Source: Candidatus Kerfeldbacteria bacterium
GTDB lineage: Bacteria; Patescibacteriota; Patescibacteriia; SBBC01; JACPUP01
Assembly (NCBI GenBank): GCA_016192205.1
Contig: JACPUP010000043.1
Coordinates: 1 to 12,018 of the forward strand
DNA: 12,018 bases
Reading direction: 5' to 3'
Shown here one piece after another: positions 6,959-12,018 of this stretch. Both the position numbers and the translations under genes were made by a program. Position 1 is the first letter of the stretch; the number at the start of each line of letters is the position of its first letter. A model generated the notes under the pieces. That model did not search any database. It saw nothing but the letters and a program-made list of their open reading frames with translations, and was not told the DNA's origin.

Positions 6959-6986
6959 TTGCGCAATTTTCTCCCAGCGGTATACT
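6959..6986 (+). promoter_or_regulatory. Predicted promoter of the DsbA-like gene, with inverted repeat at the -10
   Basis: TTGCGC (6959-6964) and a near-consensus TATACT (6981-6986) have a 16-base spacer. The predicted start is near 6993. An inverted repeat, GCGGT (6977-6981) and ACCGC (6989-6993), brackets the -10 box and could be an operator or chance. The leader to the coding start is about 35-50 bases. Confidence 0.6.
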
Positions 6987-7041
6987 ACACCGCGTAGGAG
7001 CACAAATCACCAACATCATTCACCATATGACCGAGGAAAAC

Positions 7042-7773
7042 ATGCCAGTAAAAAAAACGTTTCTTCAAGATTTGAACCGTTTGCAATTTGCGTTCGGCCT
7101 GACCATCGGGATCGCGCTCTTGAGCCTGATTGGGTTCTTCACGCTTTTATTCCGGAACACGGGAACAGCCGCTCCCCGGACGAATACGAATACGACTGCC
7201 GCGGCCGCCCCGACCGTCGCCCCCGACACGACGCCGACCGGGCCGGTGGAGCTCACGGCCATCACGGACGATGATCACATTCGCGGGGACAAGAACGCGC
7301 CGGTGACGATTGTTGAGTTCTCCGATCTCCAATGCCCATTCTGCCAATCGTTTCACCCAACGCTCCAACGGTTGATGGATGAGTATGACGGGGAGATCCG
7401 TTGGGTCTACAAGCATTTCCCGCTCGACTCCATCCACCCCCAGGCCCGGCCGGCGGCGCTGGCAGCCGAGTGTGCGGCGGAACAAGAGAAGTTCTGGGAG
7501 TTCATCGATGCCTCGTTTGAAAACCAGTCGCTCTTGGGCGATACCTTCTACGCCGACACGGCCAAATCGCTCGGGTTGAACACGTCAAAATTCAACGAGT
7601 GCTACTCGAGCCGGAAGTATGAAGACAAGATTGACGCGCACTACGACGAAGGGACCGTGGCCGGCGTCACCGGCACACCGTCGAGCTTCGTGAACGGCCA
7701 ACCGGTCAGCGGCGCGCTCCCGTACGCGGCCGTCAAGAGCCTGATCGATACCGCACTCGCTGACGCGAGCTAA
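7042..7773 (+). CDS. Membrane-anchored DsbA-like thiol oxidoreductase
   Basis: This is a thioredoxin-fold protein of the DsbA/BdbD-like (Thioredoxin_4) group, acting outside the cytoplasmic membrane in disulfide formation. In the 243-aa product a basic, Lys-rich start is followed by one TM anchor (about 18-37). A Thr/Ala/Pro-rich linker (about 40-68) leads to the catalytic domain. The active site is CPFC (98-101) in VEFSDLQCPFCQSFHP. A helical insertion has AAECAAEQEKFWEFID (142-157), and the cis-Pro loop is GVTGTPSSFVNG (208-219). Two more cysteines (144 and 187) are at positions often paired in this family. I chose ATG 7042 because GAGG (7033-7036) lies five bases upstream. An ATG at 7027 would add five residues and put the Shine-Dalgarno inside the gene. 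No DsbB/VKOR partner is in the window. Confidence 0.9.
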   Translation: MPVKKTFLQDLNRLQFAFGLTIGIALLSLIGFFTLLFRNTGTAAPRTNTNTTAAAAPTVAPDTTPTGPVELTAITDDDHIRGDKNAPVTIVEFSDLQCPFCQSFHPTLQRLMDEYDGEIRWVYKHFPLDSIHPQARPAALAAECAAEQEKFWEFIDASFENQSLLGDTFYADTAKSLGLNTSKFNECYSSRKYEDKIDAHYDEGTVAGVTGTPSSFVNGQPVSGALPYAAVKSLIDTALADAS

Positions 7774-7781
7774 GCGGCCGT

Positions 7782-7811
7782 TTGACAGCCAGTGCCCACG
7801 CGCGGGAGAAT
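7782..7811 (+). promoter_or_regulatory. Possible promoter of the PHP-rpiB-rpe genes
   Basis: A perfect TTGACA (7782-7787) is followed after 18 bases by GAGAAT (7806-7811), a weak -10. If used, transcription would start at about 7818-7819, on the ATG of the PHP gene, giving a leaderless mRNA. The same stretch also holds GGGAG (7804-7808), ten bases before the ATG, which could instead be a Shine-Dalgarno of a longer transcript. Confidence 0.4.
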
Positions 7812-7818
7812 AGAACCA

Positions 7819-8637
7819 ATGCCGCGCCTCGCTTCGCGTTCACGACCGAACACGCTTCGGGGGGATCTCCACGTCCACTCGTCGCACAGTGCCTGCGACC
7901 ATGAAGTCGGCTCGCTCTTTTCGCGCGACACCGCTTGCGGCCGGAGCGCAATCGCCGAAATGGCAGCGCTGACCAAAGACGGCGGCATGGAGTACTTCGC
8001 CCTCGTCAACCACGCCAGCGACCCAGCCCGACCACACTACGCCGATCGGCTGGTGAACGAGAAAATCCTCTACCACCTCCATGAGATTATTCTCTACAAT
8101 GCTCGCCGGCCGCACGGCAGTGCCGCAGTGCTCGCCGGCGTGGAAGCGAGCGTCTTGGACTATGGTGATCTCGATGTCGATAACCACATCCTGTCGCACC
8201 TCGACGTCGTCATCGTGTCGCGCCACGGCGGCCCCCACCAGTTGCCGGCGCGCATTACGGCCAACTTCCTGAAAGTGATGGAAAACCCGCACGTCGACAT
8301 CCTCGGGCACCCGACGCGGTACCTCGACGCGCTGTCCGAGGCCAACTGGGAGCGGATCATGCAGAAGGCTGTCGTGACCGACACTGCCATCGAATTCAAC
8401 CTCCGGATTCCCTTCGATGAACGGTTGGCGCGTCTGGCCGCCCAGACGGGCGTGATGATCTCCCTGGGCAGCGACACTCATCGCGAGACGCGCGGGCAGG
8501 GGATTGTGGTGAGCAAGCGGAACGCGCGGGCCCGCACGCTCATTCGGCAGCTGCTCGCCGTTGGAGTGAAGACGCGGCAGATCCTCAACCTCAAACCACT
8601 CCCGACGTTGCTCGCCTGGCTCCAGCGGAGGACGTGA
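7819..8637 (+). CDS. PHP-domain metal-dependent hydrolase
   Basis: This is a stand-alone PHP (polymerase and histidinol phosphatase) domain of 272 aa, a TIM-barrel-like phosphoesterase using two or three metal ions. All the usual ligand positions are present: the HxH pair His18/His20 in GDLHVHSSHS, His65 (VNHAS), Glu109 (AGVEASV), His136 (VSRHGG), His164 (DILGHPT) and the closing Asp219/His221 (LGSDTHRE). The DILGHPTRYL block is very like the PHP domain at the C-terminus of DNA polymerase X, but no polymerase domain is present. I chose ATG 7819. A GTG at 7792 would add nine unconserved residues. The stop overlaps the rpiB start by one base. In this context it may be a sugar-phosphate or nucleotide phosphatase, but histidinol-phosphatase activity or another phosphoesterase role is equally possible. 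Confidence 0.87.
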   Translation: MPRLASRSRPNTLRGDLHVHSSHSACDHEVGSLFSRDTACGRSAIAEMAALTKDGGMEYFALVNHASDPARPHYADRLVNEKILYHLHEIILYNARRPHGSAAVLAGVEASVLDYGDLDVDNHILSHLDVVIVSRHGGPHQLPARITANFLKVMENPHVDILGHPTRYLDALSEANWERIMQKAVVTDTAIEFNLRIPFDERLARLAAQTGVMISLGSDTHRETRGQGIVVSKRNARARTLIRQLLAVGVKTRQILNLKPLPTLLAWLQRRT

Positions 8638-9086
8638 TGCTCTTCTTGGGCGCTGACCACGGCGGGTTTCAAATGAAGGAACAGCTCAAGCGAGTCCTCG
8701 CGGCGCAGGGCATTCCCTTCCGCGACCTCGGGGCGGTCCGGTACGTGCGCGAGGATGATTTTCCGTTCATCGCCGTTCGCGTCGCTCGGGCCGTCGCGAA
8801 ATCTCCAGCCCACCGCGGCGTGCTCCTGTGTCGGTCTGGCGTCGGCATGGCGCTCGCGGCGAATAAGGTCCGTGGCATTCGCGCTGTCCAAGCCGGGAGC
8901 GTGGCGATTGCGGTGCGCAGCCGCCGGGAAGAGGATACGAACGTCCTCGCGCTCGCCAGCGACTTTCTGTCGTTCGTCGCAGCGCGCCTGATTCTCCGGC
9001 GGTGGCTCCGCGAGCCGTTTCGTCCGCTTGAGCGGTACCAGCGCCGTCTGCAACAGCTCCAGCGCCTCGACCATGGCGTCGCGTAG
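8637..9086 (+). CDS. RpiB/LacA/LacB-family sugar-phosphate isomerase
   Basis: RpiB interconverts ribose 5-phosphate and ribulose 5-phosphate in the non-oxidative pentose phosphate pathway. The 149 aa match the family: LGADHGGFQMKEQLK (4-18), LLCRSGVGMALAANKVRGIRA (63-83) and TNVLALASDF (101-110). Cys65 sits where the family catalytic cysteine is expected, but the usual CGTG reads CRSG. The stretch normally carrying a catalytic His (R-x-HND in E. coli RpiB) reads RREED (96-100), so that His is absent. The basic tail after about 125 is longer than needed. I chose ATG 8637 because GGAGG (8627-8631) lies five bases upstream. The ATG overlaps the PHP stop. The variant active site means another aldose/ketose phosphate could be the substrate. 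Confidence 0.85.
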   Translation: MLFLGADHGGFQMKEQLKRVLAAQGIPFRDLGAVRYVREDDFPFIAVRVARAVAKSPAHRGVLLCRSGVGMALAANKVRGIRAVQAGSVAIAVRSRREEDTNVLALASDFLSFVAARLILRRWLREPFRPLERYQRRLQQLQRLDHGVA

Positions 9087-9717
9087 GGCACGGAAAGGTA
9101 TTTGGCCAGCCGTGCTGGAGCATCGTCCAGTCGAATTTTTCCGCACGGTGCGGCTCTTGCGGCGGCTGACGCGGGACATCCACCTCGATCTCATGGACGG
9201 CACGCTCGTCCCCGGCCGGACCGTGCCGCCAGCGACCCTCGTGCGCCTGCCGCCCGGCGGACAGTACCAACTCCATCTCATGGTGCGCGACCCGTTGCCG
9301 TGGTTGGCCGTGGCCGAACGGATCCGTGCCCGGTCGCTCATCATCCACCTCGAGATCCCACGCGCGCTGGAGCGCATTCGACAGGCGCGAAGACATGGGT
9401 TTCAGACGTGGGTCGCGATCAATCCTGACACACCACTCTCGCGCCTGACCCGGCGGATTGCGGCCGATGGGATCATGGTCATGGGCGTCGCTCCGGGTGC
9501 ACAGGGGCAGGCGCAAACGCCGCACCTGCTTCAGCGCCTGCGCGCGCTGCGTCGGCGCGGCCTCCCCCTGGGCGTGGACGGTGGTGTGAGGCTCGAACGT
9601 CTCGCGGCGTTGGCCGCCGCTGGGGTTTCGACGTTCGTCGTAGGGGCTGGCATCACGCTCGCCGGCGATCCAGCCCGCGCCTATGCGGCGTTTCAGCGAC
9701 GGCTCCGAGACGCGTAG
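9073..9717 (+). CDS. rpe: Ribulose-phosphate 3-epimerase-like protein
   Basis: This is a TIM-barrel protein of the Rpe family, which interconverts ribulose 5-phosphate and xylulose 5-phosphate. Its 214 aa are slightly shorter than usual. The metal ligands and catalytic acids are all visible: His37 and Asp39 in DIHLDLMDGTLVP, His68 in LHLMVRDP and Asp169 in LGVDGGV. Lid and core methionines Met41, Met70 and Met137 are retained, as is the phosphate/lid segment VAPGAQGQ (139-146), and VVGAGI (189-194) closes the barrel. The N-terminal signature (normally PSxLSAD) is degenerate, reading PAVLEHR. The ATG at 9073 lies inside the end of rpiB (14-base overlap) and has no Shine-Dalgarno, so translational coupling is likely. 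It is very Arg-rich. Epimerase activity is likely, but other hexulose-phosphate epimerases share this fold. Confidence 0.85.
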   Translation: MASRRARKGIWPAVLEHRPVEFFRTVRLLRRLTRDIHLDLMDGTLVPGRTVPPATLVRLPPGGQYQLHLMVRDPLPWLAVAERIRARSLIIHLEIPRALERIRQARRHGFQTWVAINPDTPLSRLTRRIAADGIMVMGVAPGAQGQAQTPHLLQRLRALRRRGLPLGVDGGVRLERLAALAAAGVSTFVVGAGITLAGDPARAYAAFQRRLRDA

Positions 9718-9719
9718 TG

Positions 9720-9728
9720 TGATATACT
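9720..9728 (+). promoter_or_regulatory. Extended -10 promoter giving a leaderless fba mRNA
   Basis: The extended -10 element TGATATACT (TG at 9720-9721, TATACT at 9723-9728) begins three bases after the rpe stop and has no recognisable -35. The ATG of the aldolase gene follows after six bases, exactly where transcription would be expected to start (9735). No Shine-Dalgarno is present. This matches the geometry of leaderless genes. Confidence 0.6.
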
Positions 9729-9734
9729 GGCGCT

Positions 9735-10574
9735 ATGCTCGCTGACCTGGGCACAGTCTTGGCCAAAGCGCAACGCGGTCGCTACGCGGTTGGTTCCTTC
9801 AATACGGCCAATCTCGAACTCACCCAGGCGATTCTCGCTGCGGCTGAAGCAGCGCGCGCACCCGTGATCGTGTCCACGACCGAGAAGGCGATCGCGTACG
9901 GTGATATCGAAGTGTTGGCAGCGATGATTCGGATCCTCGGGGCCCGCGCCAAAGTGCCGGTGGTCTTGAACCTCGACCATGGGCATCACCTGGCCACGGT
10001 TCGGGCTGCCATCCGGGCCGGCTACACGGGAGTGATGTACGATGCGTCCACGCGACCGTACCGCGCGAACGCCCGGCAAACGAAAACGGTCGTACGACTC
10101 TGCCACCGCGCCCGCATTTCCGTTGAGGGGGAGCTTGGGTCCGTGGGCGGACGGGCGGATTTGGGGGCGAACGCTCGGTATACGGATCCGCACGAAGCGG
10201 CTGCGTTCGTGCGTGATACGGGCGTTGATGCTTTGGCAGTCATGATTGGGAATGCACACGGCGGCCAGTTCCCCGAAGAGCGTCTGCGGTTTGACCTGCT
10301 CACAGCCATTCGTCGCGTCGTGCGCGTGCCGCTTGTCCTCCACGGTGCGTCCGAGACGCCAGCCGCGCATTTCCGCCAAGCGATTCGACTGGGCATTACG
10401 AAAGTGAACATTGACACGACGTTACGGAAGACATTTACCACTGTGCTGCGGCGGACACTCGACGCCCATGCCACGGTGTACGACCCACGCGCTGTGCTGG
10501 GGGCATCGCGCGCCGCCGTCCAGCGGGTTGTGAAGCGACACCTGGCGTTGTTCGGGAGCGCCGGAAAGGTCTAG
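9735..10574 (+). CDS. fba: Class II (metal-dependent) fructose-bisphosphate aldolase family protein
   Basis: This is a class II aldolase of the FbaA/KbaY/GatY superfamily, cleaving a ketose 1,6-bisphosphate (or related sugar) to dihydroxyacetone phosphate and an aldehyde. The 279 aa carry VGSFNTANLE (19-28), catalytic and metal residues Asp81/His82 (LDHG), Glu131 and Glu133 (SVEGELGSVGG), YTDPHEAAAFV (149-159), His175 (IGNAHG), His203 and the VNIDT phosphate site (224-228). Two usual glycines of the phosphate loop are changed: LHGGSG reads LHGASE (202-207). MIDGS likewise reads MYDAS (101-105). The length is close to the GatY/KbaY and short FBA forms. It has its own leaderless-type promoter and precedes pfkB by three bases. 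Fructose, tagatose or sedoheptulose bisphosphate cannot be told apart here. Confidence 0.9.
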   Translation: MLADLGTVLAKAQRGRYAVGSFNTANLELTQAILAAAEAARAPVIVSTTEKAIAYGDIEVLAAMIRILGARAKVPVVLNLDHGHHLATVRAAIRAGYTGVMYDASTRPYRANARQTKTVVRLCHRARISVEGELGSVGGRADLGANARYTDPHEAAAFVRDTGVDALAVMIGNAHGGQFPEERLRFDLLTAIRRVVRVPLVLHGASETPAAHFRQAIRLGITKVNIDTTLRKTFTTVLRRTLDAHATVYDPRAVLGASRAAVQRVVKRHLALFGSAGKV

Positions 10575-10577
10575 CCC

Positions 10578-11573
10578 ATGTACGATATCGTGACCATTGG
10601 TTCAGCCACGCGTGACGCCTTCCTCCGCAGCCGCGGCATCAAGGTCATCCCGACGCGCGCGTTCCCAATCGGCAAAGCGCAAGCCGTGCCGCTCGGAGGG
10701 AAAGTGACCGTCGATGATTTGGTGTTCGAGACTGGCGGGGCCGGGACCAATACGGCCGTGGCCTTTGCGCGTTTGGGCTTTCGGACTGCGTTCCTCGGCA
10801 AGCTCGGCGCGTTCGACCCGGGCGGACGGGAAGTTGTCCGGCAACTTGAGGCCGAAGGCGTTACCACGAAGCTCGTTCGGCGAGATCGCCAGCACGTGAC
10901 TGCCTATTCCATCGTCTTGTTAACATCCAAAGGGGAGCGGACCGTGCTCGTCTATCGGGGCGCGGCCGGCCACCTCCATCCGCGCGAGATCCCAGCCACG
11001 CGCGTGGCCCGCTGGTTCTACCTGTCAGCGTTGGGCGGCGATCTGCCGTTGCTCCGCCGCGTGTTTTCAGTGGCGCGACAGCACCGCATCCGCCTGGCCT
11101 GGAATCCCGGCAGCGATGAGCTCGCGCACGGACAACAGCGCTTACGGCCGTTTCTCAACCAAGCCGGGATCGTGTTCTTGAACGAAGAAGAAACCAGTCA
11201 GTTGACGGGCGTGCCATTGTCACAGCCGGGCGCGGCGTTCCGGAAGCTCTGTGCGTGGACGTCGGCCATCGTGGTCGTGACGGCCGGCAATCGTGGTGCG
11301 GTCGCCTGCGATGACCGCCACCACTACGCGGTGATACCGAGTCGGGTCAAAGCGAAAAACCGGACTGGTGCCGGCGATGCCTTTGGGTCGGGATTCGTCG
11401 CTGGGTGGTTACGGCGTCCTGGTGACATTCGTTTTGCCTTACAGGTGGGCACAGCCAACGCTGAGTCGGTCATTCAGACGTTTGGCGCGAAACGCGGGCT
11501 CTTACGCCGCATTCCTCGCTCTTCCCGCTTGAGCCGTATTCGCACCGTGCCGAACCGCGAACGTTACGGATAG
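10578..11573 (+). CDS. PfkB-family carbohydrate kinase
   Basis: This is an ATP-dependent sugar or nucleoside kinase of the PfkB/ribokinase family, cytoplasmic. The 331 aa show the N-terminal substrate-side signature ETGGAGTNTAVAFARLG (51-67), a lid region, NEEE (202-205, the magnesium-associated NxxE element), VVVTAGNRGAV (232-242) and the C-terminal signature NRTGAGDAFGSGF (261-273). The last has the anion-hole GAGD and catalytic Asp267. A basic tail (about 307-330) extends past the domain. A Shine-Dalgarno-like GGAAAGG (10563-10569) lies eight bases before the ATG, and the gap to fba is three bases, so the two are co-transcribed. Members phosphorylate ribose, fructose 6-phosphate, adenosine and others. 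The neighbours (isomerase, epimerase, aldolase) favour a sugar or sugar phosphate, but the substrate is unproven. Confidence 0.9.
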   Translation: MYDIVTIGSATRDAFLRSRGIKVIPTRAFPIGKAQAVPLGGKVTVDDLVFETGGAGTNTAVAFARLGFRTAFLGKLGAFDPGGREVVRQLEAEGVTTKLVRRDRQHVTAYSIVLLTSKGERTVLVYRGAAGHLHPREIPATRVARWFYLSALGGDLPLLRRVFSVARQHRIRLAWNPGSDELAHGQQRLRPFLNQAGIVFLNEEETSQLTGVPLSQPGAAFRKLCAWTSAIVVVTAGNRGAVACDDRHHYAVIPSRVKAKNRTGAGDAFGSGFVAGWLRRPGDIRFALQVGTANAESVIQTFGAKRGLLRRIPRSSRLSRIRTVPNRERYG

Positions 11574-11602
11574 TTGACACGCGACCCCGGCCGTGGTACA
11601 AC
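11574..11602 (+). promoter_or_regulatory. Predicted promoter of clpB
   Basis: A perfect TTGACA (11574-11579) and TACAAC (11597-11602) are separated by 17 bases, with an extended TGG (11594-11596). The start point would be near 11609, about six bases before the ATG at 11615. There is no CIRCE-type inverted repeat or sigma32-like element, so heat-shock control is not evident from this sequence. Confidence 0.6.
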
Positions 11603-11614
11603 CGATCGTTGACG

Positions 11615-12018
11615 ATGGCTGTTCCAAATTTCACGACCAAAGCACAAGAGGCCCTGGAGGCCGCGCAGCGCATTGCCCACGAGCGGTCGCACGCCGAGCT
11701 TGAACCTGCGCACCTCGCGCTCGCCCTCATCCAGCAGGAAGAGGGGATCGTGACGGCGGTGCTGCGTGCGCTCCACGTGGACGTGGCCGACGTTGGGCGA
11801 ATCGTCACCGAGCGCCTCGCAGCGTTACCGACCGTCACCGGCGGGGGCATTGCCCAGCTGGGCCTTTCGCGTTCCCTCCAGGCACTCTTTCAGGCTGCAC
11901 TCGCAGCAGCAAAACGCATGCAGGACACGTTCGTGTCGACCGAACACTTGTTCCTTGGGTTTTTGACCGCCGACGCAAATGTAACCCAGCGTCTGGCCTC
12001 GGTTGGAGTCACACCCGA
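11615..12018 (+). CDS. clpB: ATP-dependent chaperone ClpB (5' part, cut by window end)
   Basis: This is the N-terminal portion of a Hsp100 disaggregase, which works with DnaK to extract proteins from aggregates. Only 134 residues are in the window, with no stop codon before the end. They contain a double Clp_N repeat. The first runs FTTKAQEALEAAQRIAHERSHAELEPAHLALALI (about 6-39) and the second LSRSLQALFQAALAAAKRMQDTFVSTEHLFLGFL (about 87-120). The pairing of ALEAAQ, AELEPAHLALAL and VSTEHLFLGFL is characteristic. A linker with GGG (about 78-80) separates the repeats. ClpB is favoured over ClpC or ClpA by the opening MAVPNFTTKAQEAL and the STEHLFLG pattern, but the ATPase domains and middle domain that would settle this lie outside. 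The ATG follows a strong promoter at about six bases from the predicted start point, with no Shine-Dalgarno. Confidence 0.88.
   Translation, partial: MAVPNFTTKAQEALEAAQRIAHERSHAELEPAHLALALIQQEEGIVTAVLRALHVDVADVGRIVTERLAALPTVTGGGIAQLGLSRSLQALFQAALAAAKRMQDTFVSTEHLFLGFLTADANVTQRLASVGVTP

Noticed and set aside
9028..9072. Upstream ATG extending the epimerase gene by 15 residues
   Set aside because: It would overlap rpiB more deeply and adds a low-complexity Ser-rich start. The first barrel strand begins shortly after ATG 9073.
8478..9377. Minus-strand open frame of about 300 codons across rpiB and rpe
   Set aside because: Low-complexity Arg/Ser-rich translation with no motif, antisense to two recognised enzymes with intact catalytic residues.
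9693..10379. Minus-strand open frame within fba
   Set aside because: Antisense to a class II aldolase with all metal ligands visible, and no motif in the translation.
1..12018. CRISPR array, transposon ends, phage or toxin-antitoxin genes
   Set aside because: No regularly spaced direct repeats, transposase or integrase motifs or toxin-like small genes were seen. The genes are ordinary housekeeping and envelope families in one orientation.

Overview
The window is a compact, GC-rich (roughly 60% by eye), gene-dense bacterial segment in which every supported gene lies on the + strand. Intergenic gaps are mostly 0-90 bases and several genes overlap or abut. The gene set (MacB-like transporter, FtsEX, a Kef-type antiporter with one Rossmann domain, a PspC/LiaI-like envelope protein, a membrane-tethered DsbA-like oxidoreductase, an RpiB variant without the usual catalytic His, a PfkB sugar kinase, ClpB) would fit a streamlined lineage such as Patescibacteria/CPR. 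This placement is an inference from gene content and compactness and is only moderately supported. No phage, transposon, CRISPR or toxin-antitoxin signature is visible.

Layout. (1) 1-3518: two consecutive ABC systems of the MacB/FtsX (type VII) superfamily. The first is an ATPase plus MacB-like permease, probably continuing an operon that starts to the left (a TAA occupies bases 1-3). The second is ftsE-ftsX for cell division and peptidoglycan hydrolase control. (2) 3534-4182: a promoter, tRNA-Gln(UUG) with encoded CCA, and only 22 bases later a DUF1684 gene with a strong Shine-Dalgarno sequence. (3) 4192-6332: a KefB-like cation:proton antiporter overlapping a PspC-domain membrane protein. 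(4) 6364-6951: a minimal XRE regulator followed one base later by a MIP18/DUF59 (SufT/PaaD-like) protein. (5) 6959-7773: a DsbA-like thiol oxidoreductase with an N-terminal anchor. (6) 7782-11573: a tight sugar-phosphate block: PHP hydrolase, RpiB-like isomerase, Rpe-like epimerase, class II aldolase and PfkB kinase. (7) 11574-end: promoter and 5' part of clpB.

How the genes work together. The sugar block contains pentose-phosphate interconversion enzymes (RpiB, Rpe) beside an aldolase and a PfkB-type kinase. A block like this could join pentose phosphates to lower glycolysis. Which sugar the kinase and aldolase use cannot be told from sequence alone, and three of the enzymes carry departures from family consensus at or near active sites. 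The left half is mainly envelope biology: export, division, ion homeostasis, membrane stress and disulfide chemistry.

Regulation. Seven sigma70-like promoters can be read, several with an extended TGn -10 element. Those before fba, kefB, the PHP gene and clpB lie so close to the start codon that the mRNAs would be leaderless or have leaders of only about six bases, while rpiB, pfkB, the DUF1684 gene and the DsbA-like gene have recognisable Shine-Dalgarno sequences. No convincing rho-independent terminator was found. No gene-free stretch exceeds about 90 bases.
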